Source of the DNA: Andalucia godoyi | Taxonomy: Eukaryota > Discoba > Jakobea > Jakobida > Andaluciidae | Direction: 5' to 3' | Assembly: GCA_009859145.1 (NCBI GenBank) | Contig: VRVR01000026.1 | Span: 1 to 64,000, forward strand | Length of the DNA: 64,000 nt | Part shown: positions 39,365-48,067 of the stretch, one piece after another | Layout of the letters: each line of letters begins with the position of its first letter | Position numbering within the stretch: the stretch's first letter is position 1 | The notes under the pieces: model-generated | What the model saw: the letters and a program-made list of their open reading frames with translations, nothing else | Told to the model about the DNA's origin: nothing | Databases searched by the model: none | Position numbers and translations under genes: made by a program

Positions 39365-40720
39365 GTTTTCAGCCCCACGCAAATATCTCCCCCTTATTAC
39401 GAGGAGGATGAAAAGGGGATTGGATGTTGGCAGACTCCATTGTAGCCTCCAGTACACTCCACACCCAAGATCGCAACGTTTCTCGCACCATGCTGGTCAC
39501 GAGGTTGCGAATACGTGCATCCCGCGTGGGGACACTGTGCCGTTTTCACTCTGTTTCTGGCACATCTTCTGGGTGTTCAATGGCGGGAACAGGATATGAT
39601 CCGCATTCTGGCACACCGCCTTGGCAATGCGTACATGCCTATCATATTACATGTTCTGAATGCGGTGCGAAATGTTGCGCATCTTACGCCGGGCATTCCG
39701 GCTTGCCGTTTTCGACATGCGAGTCGTCTCGGTGGCGCGTTTCGATTGCAATTTCTGATAGCGTTTCTGGGGTTTGATCAGCGTCCAGGCTCGCCCTCGG
39801 AGAACTCATATTCCTTGTAATTCCCACAGCCATCATAAACAGTCTGGAAGACACGGCCTCCGCCATCGCAGCTGTTGATGACAACCATGTCCCCGGTTTT
39901 CGTCTTGGGTGGTGCCATGGATCGCGCGACTGGGACAATCAAAAAAGCATCGTCCTTGGACATAGGAAATGGAACACGTGCGCAGGCCATTGAAAACCGA
40001 GCCGCTACTGCCACCTTGGGGTTTCTCACGCTCCATCTCACGTAGCCGTCGAATTTCACGCTCCGCCTTCCTTCCTCGTTTCCACAATTTGATGGTGCTT
40101 CCGGGAATGAAAGTGGACCAGAAAGCAGCACCTTCCTCGACCGACAATTGGACGGGAGGTTTTCCACCATTCTTGGGAACCTTGAAGCTGCGATGATCGG
40201 AATGCATGTCTCGCGGTTTCACGACGAAGCGTTTCGGACAACGTCTCGTGTTCTTCGTCAGCCTGGAGTTGGAGTTCGGAAACACATGTCGATCCATCTT
40301 TCGGGATCTTGCAGGGACATTGCGTTTCTGGTAGAGGAAGACGCAGTTGTTATACGCATCGTCCCAGAGATCGAACATCTGATAAAGTTTCAACTTCTGT
40401 TCTTCGGTGGGTCCGCAGGCGAATCTTGAATGCGCACATTGCCAAACCGGGAGGTAGCTTCTTCTCGTCATCCCGCTCACATGCCTCCGATTTGGGGTTC
40501 GACTTAGACGCCTGAGGCTTCCCCCGGAGGCTCGTCTTCTGTTTTCCACGGAAACGGTTCTTCTCGTGGATTTTCTGTTTCTCGGATCTTTGGGACGTTG
40601 CTGAAGCAGCTGCGGGTTTAGGTTTCGGCTTCGCCTCGGGCTTCTTTGTTGGGAGCCGGTTTCTTTGTCTCCCTAGGAACAATCTTAAGTTTCGACAAGT
40701 TGGCTTGGATCGTGGCAGGA
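39365..40720 (-). pseudogene. Degraded Fanzor (eukaryotic TnpB-like OMEGA nuclease) gene
   Basis: Read on the minus strand, the order of TnpB/Fanzor blocks is clear but split between frames. A basic Lys/Pro-rich N-terminal extension leads to AFKIRLR, and in a shifted frame PTEEQKLKLYQMF then DDAYNNCVFLYQKR, the N-terminal fold. A middle segment follows with KDDAFLIVPVA. The RuvC-I region DGGGRVFQTVYDGCGNYKEY comes next, with its Asp codon at 39865-39867. After another shift come NARRKMRNISHRIQNM, a stop, and HVRIAKAVCQNADHILFPPL (the 'LPPF.T..M' block). A weak zinc-finger trace is seen as GGYNGVCQHP. At least three frameshifts and several stops show it is dead. RuvC-III is not recovered on this strand. 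Confidence 0.75.
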
Positions 40721-40727
40721 TCGAACA

Positions 40728-40888
40728 AACGCACAGCATCTACATCTATCTTAGGAACGTCTCGCATGCCGAGGGGCGTGTTGGGGCCTACCCCCCTTCC
40801 CAATCATGCTATGCATGTTGTTGGGTTGCAACATTGACTATGGGTGATCAGCGATGATTATCCGTGGTTAGTAGTGTACAATGTCGAC
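40728..40888 (+). mobile_element. Fanzor element 3'-end block, head-to-head with the pseudogene
   Basis: On the plus strand this block is nearly identical to the 3' end of the 22.6 kb copy, including GAGGGGCGTGTTGGGGCCTA and the CATGCTATGCATG segment. Just upstream, GATCGTGG...AACAAACGCACAGC is a decayed match to the RuvC-III codons. It faces the minus-strand Fanzor body. The right end reads GTGTACAATGTCGACG, diverged from the TGTAGGCG seen elsewhere. It may be a remnant of a second, inverted copy. Confidence 0.55.
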
Positions 40889-41180
40889 GTACTGTCTGTT
40901 TTCTATTTCCAATTTTTATTTTATTATTATTATTTTTATTTATTTATTTTGGTTTAATTACAATATTTGTATTTAAAAAAGTCCGTGTATACAATGCTTG
41001 AATTTACCAGAGTCGTGCCCGCTGACCAACAATGCTTTTCTCCGGAGCATGAAGCTCGAGTAAAAAATAAAAAAAATTTGCATTCTGTCCCAAAACAGAA
41101 GAAAGAAAAAACAGAAGCATTGCACAGTCAAACATCAAAACAAAGAAGACGAGGACGAGGACGAAGAAGAAATGCGGGAT

Positions 41181-42398
41181 TTAGAGACGCTCGACAAGGA
41201 TAGCTGATCCTCCACCGCCACCATTGCAGATTGCGGCAACTCCGAACTGACCGTTCTTCTGGTGCAACACATTGGTGACGGTGCCGACAATCCTCGCACC
41301 GGAGCAACCGATGGGGTGTCCCATGGCAACAGCGCCTCCAAAGACATTGACGCGCGCCGGGTCAAGTCCAAGCAGCTTGTTGTTGGTAAGAGAAACAACT
41401 GCAAAGGCTTCGTTGATTTCAAAGAAGTCCACATCCTTCGGCTTCATACCCTTCTTGTTGAGCAATTTTGTGATCACGAGCTCGGGAGTCGTGGTAAACC
41501 ACTCTGGCTCGTGAGCAGCATCAGCAAACGTCACAATACGAGCAAGTGGCTTGTATCCACCCGAGCGTGCCTTCTCACCGGACATGAGAACCAGGGCCGC
41601 CGCACCATCGTTGATCTTGGACGAGTTCGCAGCAGTGACCGTCCCGTTCTTCTCAAACGCAGGCTTGAGCGTCGGGATGCGGTCATACTTTACATTCTTG
41701 ACCTCCTCGTCTTCCGAAACGATGACAGCGTCGCCCTTCTTTCCAGCAACGGACACTCCAAAGATTTCGTTCTTCAAATTTCCGTTCTTTGCAGCCTCTG
41801 TTGCACGCTTGTACGACTCGACTGCAAACGCGTCCTGGTCCTCGCGGGTAATTCCGTACTTGCGGGCAGTTGCATCTGCAAAAAACCCCATAGCGACACC
41901 CTGATACGCATCCAAGAGTCCGTCGCGCAAGATTCCGTCAAGAACTTCGCCGTGTCCGTAGCGAAGACCATTGCGCGCCTTGGGGAGATAGTATGGGATG
42001 TTGGACATGCTTTCCATTCCCCCGGCAACAATGCAGCGCGAATGTCCGGTCTGGATGGTCATTGCAGCCACCATAATTGCCTTCATTCCTGATGCACAGA
42101 CCTTGTTGATGTCAGTCGAAATCACAGAGTTTGGAAGCTCGGCAAACAGAGTCGCTTGGCGAGACGGCGCTTGGCCGGAGCCAGCACTCACTACGTTTCC
42201 CATAATAACTTCCTGGACATCCGACTTTGAGATTCCGGCGCGCTCCACAGCAGTTCGAATCGCCATCGCACCAAGCTGAGGCGCAGAAAACGACGACAGT
42301 GATCCATTGAAAGAGCCAATCGGCGTGCGCGCAATGGAGCAAATCACAACATCCGTGTCTGCAAACGTAGAAAACAAGCGGCGAGAAGCGCGGAGCAT
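41181..42398 (-). CDS. ACAT1: Acetyl-CoA acetyltransferase, probably mitochondrial
   Basis: The 405-residue protein is a thiolase II that joins or cleaves two acetyl-CoA/acetoacetyl-CoA units, in ketone-body and isoleucine metabolism or at the entry to the mevalonate pathway. The nucleophilic Cys is in NKVCASGMKA (about 100). The active-site blocks are NEAFAV, GGAVAMGHPIGCSGAR (about 355, His and second Cys) and the C-terminal CNGGGGGSAILVERL. The first 15 residues (MLRASRRLFSTFADT) are basic and Ser/Thr-rich, with an Arg-x-Leu-Phe-Ser pattern typical of a mitochondrial presequence. The length is typical for ACAT1. Confident family call; location is predicted. Confidence 0.94.
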   Translation of the reverse strand: MLRASRRLFSTFADTDVVICSIARTPIGSFNGSLSSFSAPQLGAMAIRTAVERAGISKSDVQEVIMGNVVSAGSGQAPSRQATLFAELPNSVISTDINKVCASGMKAIMVAAMTIQTGHSRCIVAGGMESMSNIPYYLPKARNGLRYGHGEVLDGILRDGLLDAYQGVAMGFFADATARKYGITREDQDAFAVESYKRATEAAKNGNLKNEIFGVSVAGKKGDAVIVSEDEEVKNVKYDRIPTLKPAFEKNGTVTAANSSKINDGAAALVLMSGEKARSGGYKPLARIVTFADAAHEPEWFTTTPELVITKLLNKKGMKPKDVDFFEINEAFAVVSLTNNKLLGLDPARVNVFGGAVAMGHPIGCSGARIVGTVTNVLHQKNGQFGVAAICNGGGGGSAILVERL

Positions 42399-42501
42399 CT
42401 TTATCTGTTTTCCTGAAATTTCAAAAATGAAATGAAAATTTTAAAAAATGAATGCCTTTTTCCAGTCCAGTCCAGTTCCACCAGCAGCAGCAGCAACAAC
42501 A

Positions 42502-42547
<46 letters not shown>

Positions 42548-42896
42548 TCAGAAGGAAACAGAAGAAGAAAGAAGAAGAAGAAGAAGAAAACAGAAACAGG
42601 AGTGCATGCGTTTGTGGGAAACAGCTTTTCGGGGTGAAATTGAACCAGACCAACGAAGCCCCGCGAGGAGAATACAACAGATGAGGGAATGATATGGTAC
42701 CCAACACAAGAGCAGGGCAAACAGGAATATTTACGGGTACGAAGCAGAGGACATTGCGCTAAGACAATAAACTGAAATGATGAATGCAGATTGAACGTGC
42801 GTTTTCACATGGCACGTGCGGTGCGACAGAAAGGGCAAAAAACAAAAAGCTCGCAAAGACAGGAGACGGGAAAGGGGGAAAATAAGCTTGTGACGA
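42399..42896. repeat. Spacer with ACT trinucleotide microsatellite
   Basis: About fourteen ACT units at 42505-42547, preceded by CAG/CAA units and followed by GAA units (42555-42590), lie upstream of the thiolase start. No gene is seen. Confidence 0.9.
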
Positions 42897-44960
42897 TCAA
42901 GTGGAGTCCGAGGGGAGAAGGATGGCAGGCTCTTCCTGCACCGGGGTTGTGGAAGTTTGCGCCTTCCACGCCTCGGAGAGCTCTCGGCATGCACGCTCGT
43001 AAGCAGTCTTGACTGCCTCTGACTGGTCCTGAATGATGCCCGCCCACTCTTCATCTGCTCGTTGTGCAATACCCTTGTGTTCACCGCGCTTCTTGAACAA
43101 CTCTGCCCGGACAACTTCACCGCGAGACCGCTGAAGTCTCAGAGCACGCAGATCGGAGTGCAGATCAGAGAAATCCCGCCCGAGCTCATCCTTCTTCTCT
43201 GTATGTAGATGATTCACATGCGCAAACACAGGCTCCATCATGGCCTCGACGGTATCTTCAATTGCCGCTGCACCTTCAAAATCGCCCTCGTCCAGTTTCA
43301 ACAGCACATTCGGCCGGTCACGGTTATAAACATCGCGGATATTCTCGTTCACCATCAGCTCGACGGCGTCGAGAAGCGAAAGACAACGCTGGATGTTTTG
43401 CAAATGTGGAACAAAGACTGCAATCATCGACGGAAACGCTTCCTCAACCGTCGTCATTTGTTTCGCCTTCGACAAAACAGTCTTTTCATTGCCTTCGTGT
43501 GACGATTTCATCTTGCTGAGAGCTTTCGAGCGCTTGGCATATTCGCTTGCAATTGACGAATAAGAATCCATCGTCTTTCGCACATCCGAGAGCAAATCAA
43601 GGTTGACATTCAACAACGGATGCACACCAATGGGGATCTCTTCGACAAACTGCCCTTCTGTTTCCGTGGAAGATTCCAGGAACCCCTTCATCTGCGCTCG
43701 GTAGGACCGAATGCTAGACACGACACTGGCCACCCATTCCCAGTACAAAACTGCCTCGGAATTCACGAGCGATGCGTCTCGAGCAAACTGTTCTTGCGCA
43801 ACCTTGCCATCATTCCACGCCTTGAATTTTCCGCAGAACTCTTTGGCAGCAGTCACAAGGTCCTTGTACACGGAAGAATTCTTGAATGCACGCAACGACA
43901 CAAGTTCCTGCATCCGTTGCCAGAGCGGACGGAACATGGACAGATCTTCAAACTCCTTGTAGGCCACGACCAACTTTAACAGCTCAATCCACTCTGACAA
44001 GGTCTGAATGCTCGCAGCCAGCGTCGGCAGCTTGATCACAAGCTTTGCCTCCTTCTTCGCGTTTGCCTTGAATGCAGATACGGATGTAGACAACTGCTTC
44101 TCGGAATTTGTTGCAGACCCCAGATTCTCCGCGAGTGACGTAAAGGCATCCAGTCGGCCATCCAGCGTATCCGAAAGGTTCTGGAACAGCTTGGTCTCGC
44201 TCTTGACGTTCTGCATGGTTGTGCTCAGCACCTGCAGTGACGACGAAACCTCCAGTTGCCGATTTGACGACCAGTTCATCATCTTATCCACCACACTCTG
44301 CTTTGCATGCGTTGCGTAGGCTTCAGAAGCCATCTGAAGCTCCTCCAGAGCTGCAACACGGGTGTGGGTGGCAGTGGGTTCATATTTTTTAAAGGCTGGC
44401 AGCCACTCTTCCCGAGAGGCAAACACCTGCGGCTTCTTTGGATCATAAAGAACATCTGTGAGCCCATTTTTCGGCCCATCGACCGCTGAGGAAGACGAAA
44501 AGAGCTCTGAGATTCCGTCCAGCAACGCATGTTCCGCATCCACAAATCCTTTGAAGCTTGGTTCCATAAGCATCTTCTGCAGATCCTTCAACTGGTCGTA
44601 TTTTTCGTTGAGCGCGTCTGAGGTCGTCTGGCCTTCTTTTTCCGTCTTGCGAGCGGTGGCAATGAGATCGTCAATCTTTGCAACGTACGTCGAGACATCG
44701 TTCGAAAGCCTGGACATGGATTCCTTGCGGTTTTCCAAGAGCTTCTTCAAAGACTCTTGAGAATTTGAGATGAGCTTGGCGAGCGAAGAGACGAGGTTCG
44801 ACAGCAGAACAGAGGACGACTTGAACTCTGCTGTGATTTCCTTCAGGTCATTTCGCGATATGTTCTGCGACGTCATCACTGCCTCGACTGTCGTTTCCGT
44901 TTCCGACACGGGACTCGTGGAAGACGGCGGCATGCTCACAGACCGACCTACACGCTGCAT
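42897..44960 (-). CDS. Uncharacterised helical coiled-coil protein
   Basis: The 687-residue protein is almost entirely helical, rich in Lys, Glu, Ser and Leu, with no membrane segment. Long amphipathic stretches run through about 30-130, 215-320 and 440-640. A shorter folded segment around 340-400 (FRPLWQRMQELVSLRAF) may separate two helical bundles. A Pro/Ser/Thr-rich patch lies at 8-25 and a similar one near the end. I do not recognise the family. The pattern resembles BAR/F-BAR or tethering proteins, but no diagnostic motif is visible. The ATG at 44960 (MQRVGRSVSMPPSS) is the first available; Met10 is an alternative. Confidence 0.65.
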   Translation of the reverse strand: MQRVGRSVSMPPSSTSPVSETETTVEAVMTSQNISRNDLKEITAEFKSSSVLLSNLVSSLAKLISNSQESLKKLLENRKESMSRLSNDVSTYVAKIDDLIATARKTEKEGQTTSDALNEKYDQLKDLQKMLMEPSFKGFVDAEHALLDGISELFSSSSAVDGPKNGLTDVLYDPKKPQVFASREEWLPAFKKYEPTATHTRVAALEELQMASEAYATHAKQSVVDKMMNWSSNRQLEVSSSLQVLSTTMQNVKSETKLFQNLSDTLDGRLDAFTSLAENLGSATNSEKQLSTSVSAFKANAKKEAKLVIKLPTLAASIQTLSEWIELLKLVVAYKEFEDLSMFRPLWQRMQELVSLRAFKNSSVYKDLVTAAKEFCGKFKAWNDGKVAQEQFARDASLVNSEAVLYWEWVASVVSSIRSYRAQMKGFLESSTETEGQFVEEIPIGVHPLLNVNLDLLSDVRKTMDSYSSIASEYAKRSKALSKMKSSHEGNEKTVLSKAKQMTTVEEAFPSMIAVFVPHLQNIQRCLSLLDAVELMVNENIRDVYNRDRPNVLLKLDEGDFEGAAAIEDTVEAMMEPVFAHVNHLHTEKKDELGRDFSDLHSDLRALRLQRSRGEVVRAELFKKRGEHKGIAQRADEEWAGIIQDQSEAVKTAYERACRELSEAWKAQTSTTPVQEEPAILLPSDST

Positions 44961-45219
44961 TTTTCGGGAATCGTGAAATTCTTATTTTACAACACTTGAA
45001 CTTACGTGCAATCATAAATATGGAAGGAATCAACAACAACATCAAAAAAAAAAAAAGGATCGGTAAAGAAAAGTTCAGTGGAAAAAAAAACCAGGACGCG
45101 TGTCCGATGGAGGTCAAGAAGTTGAAGTCGGGAACTGGAGGATGGAAAAAGGGAGACGGTACGCGCGTTTTGGAGGGTTTTACAGAGCACACGTGAGACT
45201 GCGGCGCGCGGCCGGGGGT

Positions 45220-45606
45220 TTATGAAATAGGACTGCACAGTTCCACGAGGACTCCGTTCAAGTCCCGGACATGCGCCACAAGTTGGCCCCACGGCTTCTT
45301 CACAGGATCCTTCACTGCAACCGCACCACTCAAGATGGCATGCTGGTACGCAGACTCAACATCCTCCGTGACAAACGCAATTTCAAAAGCAGACGGCCGA
45401 TGTTCCAACGCACTCGCAGTAAATGAGATTCCTTGCGAATGGATGAGTGATTCGGCAGCGAACGCAAGTGTTGTCGACCCAGAAGCGATCTCTCCATACG
45501 TGCTCGATTCATGCACAAACTTCTTCGTGCACTGAAACGCCTTTTCATAGAACTCCACGGCCTGCGGGACGTCGGGTACATACAGAATGATGTATCCCAG
45601 TTTCAT
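45220..45606 (-). CDS. VOC (glyoxalase/bleomycin resistance) superfamily protein
   Basis: The 128-residue protein is a two-repeat VOC fold. It starts MKLGYIILYVPDVPQAVEFY, with the typical 'YV.DV..a..FYe.aF' start. The second repeat is FEIAFVTEDVESAYQHAILSGA, then WGQLVAHVRDLNGVLVELCSP, with the family ending 'DP-G---EL'. The metal/substrate Glu in VELCSP is present. Such proteins include lactoylglutathione lyase-like and resistance proteins. The size and form are bacterial-like. The gene is followed on the same strand by a DUF6544 gene, also of a mainly bacterial family. The substrate cannot be read from sequence. Confidence 0.85.
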   Translation of the reverse strand: MKLGYIILYVPDVPQAVEFYEKAFQCTKKFVHESSTYGEIASGSTTLAFAAESLIHSQGISFTASALEHRPSAFEIAFVTEDVESAYQHAILSGAVAVKDPVKKPWGQLVAHVRDLNGVLVELCSPIS

Positions 45607-45987
45607 GGTTACCCACTTGTCCTCTCCTTCTCTGACTCTTGAAAACGTAGACTTTGACGTCGTGGAAATGGAAACACTTTTTTTTTAAAATTATCAGAAC
45701 CGAGTTTGCATTTGGCGGAAATGAACTGCTGCTCCACTTGTCTGCGATCTGCTGCCCGGTGCCCGGGGTGCGGGTATCCGCTAGCGTTTGCCCGTGCGCG
45801 ATCACACAGCTGTCAGCATCTTTTTTCAGTTTCCGATATACATTTACAACAGTACCTGGCAAGGATAATCGATTCACAACAACAAAACAAAAACAAAAGG
45901 GGAAAAAGGAGGGGGGGGGGGGGGAAACATGGAAAGAAGGCCAGAGATGCGGTGCACAGGTTTCCCACGCAGAACGGGAACTTCGCT
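45607..45987. other. Spacer between the VOC and DUF6544 genes
   Basis: A 381-base interval with an A/G-rich stretch and a G run at 45895-45925. A plus-strand frame crosses it and reads into the antisense of the DUF6544 gene, but it is a shadow. No gene is supported. Confidence 0.45.
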
Positions 45988-46869
45988 TCATGCAGTGTAT
46001 GTAATGTCCTCCACAGATGCGTCGAAGAACATGAACGGTTCGCGATTTGGTACATGCCACCCAGCAACGATTTCTCGTGGCACGCGGATTCCGTTCTTGA
46101 TGATCTCTCCGGAGAGTTCGACAACAAACGGAGCGAACCCCGGTTTATGGCCCTCTGCATCATCGCACCATCGCGTGCAGACGATGCGCTTCACCGCGCC
46201 TTCATGCGTAAACTCGTACACCATCTCGACTGTCGCTTCTGCATGAACCGGGACGCGCAATTTCGCGGAATGGTCGTCAATGGACTCCCATTCCACGTTG
46301 CCCAGCGCTGGAGTGAGCACGGTGGGCAAGAATGCGCTCATTTCCATTGCTGCTCGGCCAGCTGCAGATCGCGTGACATTCTCGTTTTGCTGGTTAACGA
46401 TCGGAAGCCAGTTCCACAGCCACCACCGCATTTCGCCCCTTTTGGAGTCGAAATCGTAACAATCAAACCCAGACATCCTGGGGGCCAGCACGTTTCCTTT
46501 TCCCACGGTCGCAATCCAGCAAAAGGACGGTGGAAACGCAGTGTACAGCATCGAATCAAACGGCATGGGCGATCCGTTTGGAGAAGTCTTCATAAATCCC
46601 TTCATTTCCACTCGTGCGGACCGGTACAGAGGAACTCCTTCTTGTACAGACCGGCGCAGAAATTTCTGCACAGGAGCCGGCAGTTCGCTCAACATGCTGT
46701 AGGTGAACACGTCGTTCGCCACCAGAGGACGCGTGCAGCTTTTACGGATCATTTGCTGCACAGATTCCTTGGCAGCGTCTCGAGATCGCAGCCATCCAAG
46801 AATGGTGGCGGATCCAACGAGAAACGCCCCAGACACAGCGATCATCATCGATCTTGCATATCCCGACAT
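45988..46869 (-). CDS. DUF6544-family protein with N-terminal membrane anchor
   Basis: The 293-residue protein starts with a hydrophobic segment (about 8-28, MMIAVSGAFLVGSATILGWL). It then follows the pattern I recall for DUF6544: SELPAPVQKFLRR (about 62-74), YTAFPPSFCWIATVGKGNVL, GFDCYDFDSKRGEMRWWLWNWLPIV, AMEMSAFLPTVLTP and VEWESIDDHSAKLRV. The family is mainly bacterial and has no established function; related folds may bind lipids. The start is the first ATG at 46869. It lies on the same strand as the VOC gene, suggesting a shared bacterial origin, but the 381-base gap and likely separate promoters make a true operon unlikely. Confidence 0.7.
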   Translation of the reverse strand: MSGYARSMMIAVSGAFLVGSATILGWLRSRDAAKESVQQMIRKSCTRPLVANDVFTYSMLSELPAPVQKFLRRSVQEGVPLYRSARVEMKGFMKTSPNGSPMPFDSMLYTAFPPSFCWIATVGKGNVLAPRMSGFDCYDFDSKRGEMRWWLWNWLPIVNQQNENVTRSAAGRAAMEMSAFLPTVLTPALGNVEWESIDDHSAKLRVPVHAEATVEMVYEFTHEGAVKRIVCTRWCDDAEGHKPGFAPFVVELSGEIIKNGIRVPREIVAGWHVPNREPFMFFDASVEDITYTA

Positions 46870-47466
46870 GTTCTGCGTTTTCCAATCAACGGCTTATTAA
46901 GTATCTTTTTTACGGAGAAAAACGATCATGAAGATGATGAAGATAAAGAATGCAGGGACACTCAACGTTCCAATTGTTATTATTTATTTTTATTTTTTAA
47001 TATTTTTTTTTGACAACATTCTTCAACATCTCTCTGAACTTCCAGTTCTTATGATCCAAATATGCACGAAACTTTCCTTCGAGCGACGAATACACGGGGG
47101 GGTGTTTTTTCTTTCTCGCTTTGCGATCGAGCATCGCGGATCATACGAAGAGCCATTCACAACGAATGACTGTCTCAAAAATGCACGCTCCTTTCTTTTC
47201 ATTTTCCGGATGCTGCGGACGGAACAATCGCGTGTTCTTTGCCTCTTTGCGTTTCCTCCGTAACGGAAAAGGCAGCCACTCCTGACACAGAAACGAACAC
47301 CTCCATGACCATCCCGCTCAACGGAAGAACTGTGCGTGGCCCGCCGGGGCTTGCAGACAGGATGACGCCAAGGTTTTGTTCAGGGATTTTGATAGTCATG
47401 CTTGACACAACCGCAACCCCCGAATACTGAGCCACGATGATTAACAACAACCGTCGACATCCAAGG
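46870..47466 (-). other. Spacer with a possible gene fragment (VIT-like)
   Basis: An AT-rich stretch lies at 46970-47010. On the minus strand, 47199-47450 encodes an 83-residue frame with codon composition like a real gene: MTIKIPEQNLGVILSASPGG, then RTVLPLSGMVMEVFVSVSGV, then AAFSVTEE. This resembles the first strands of a VIT domain ('vPL..v.V.v.v..f.A.vtvtQ'). The frame then degenerates. It could be the remnant of a gene disrupted near the adjacent Fanzor-derived insertion, or chance. Evidence is weak. Confidence 0.25.
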
Positions 47467-47914
47467 ACCGCTGGTTAATAATACGTCATTGTCATGCATA
47501 CGGGAAGTATACATGAACAGACACGGTCAATACCGGCCGACACTCGCACGTTTGTTTCACAGGAATTCGTGCTTACGCGTAGCCATCTATCATCCGTTCA
47601 GCGCACTGCCAAGAGGCGAACTTCCAAGACACGATCTCGTATCTCCAGGTGCATCAATCGCTGCAACTGAGGACACGAAAGCGCCTGCTGCTAGGGCCGT
47701 CAGAATCAAAAAAATGCACCCTTCTCAGGAACAACGTGTCACGCTGAGAAGGTGGCTCACCGATGGATCGAGATTGGGAACGGAGCGCGGAACATCCATC
47801 TGAAGAACGCCGTGAGGCGTGTTGTGGCCGATCTCCTTTCCGGCAACGGGATGCAAGGATTGAGTATGCATGTCTATTCGTAGATGTGCATGTTCAGTGT
47901 ATAACGTAGGCGCT
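47467..47914 (+). mobile_element. Internally deleted Fanzor-derived element, copy 2
   Basis: About 448 bases match the 27.3 kb copy from the left end (ATTGTCATGCATACGGGAAG) to the right end (TATAACGTAGGCGC). The N-terminal segment, VRIKKMHPSQEQRVTLRRW (ATG at 47714), is followed directly by GAT CGA GAT TGG (47766-47777), the DRDW of RuvC-III. The same extra G (47778) follows, then NGARNI codons. The shared deletion junction and shared extra base mean both copies descend from one already-deleted parent. This copy lacks the 115-base stretch present near the left of copy 1. It cannot encode a nuclease, so it would need a helper. Confidence 0.72.
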
Positions 47915-48067
47915 GGGTAGATTTGTTTCAGTATTTACTGGTGTTTTTTTTTTTCCTTTTCTTTTCTTTCCTCCCTTGGTTGCAGTGCAGCAGCGACTAT
48001 CAGTACAACACAAACCTACGATTACTCCATTAAAAAAGTGACTACGCATTCCATATTAAACAACAGT

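Noticed and set aside
44996-45196. 66-codon Lys-rich frame
   Set aside because: Starts in an A-rich leader and has no match or typical start context.
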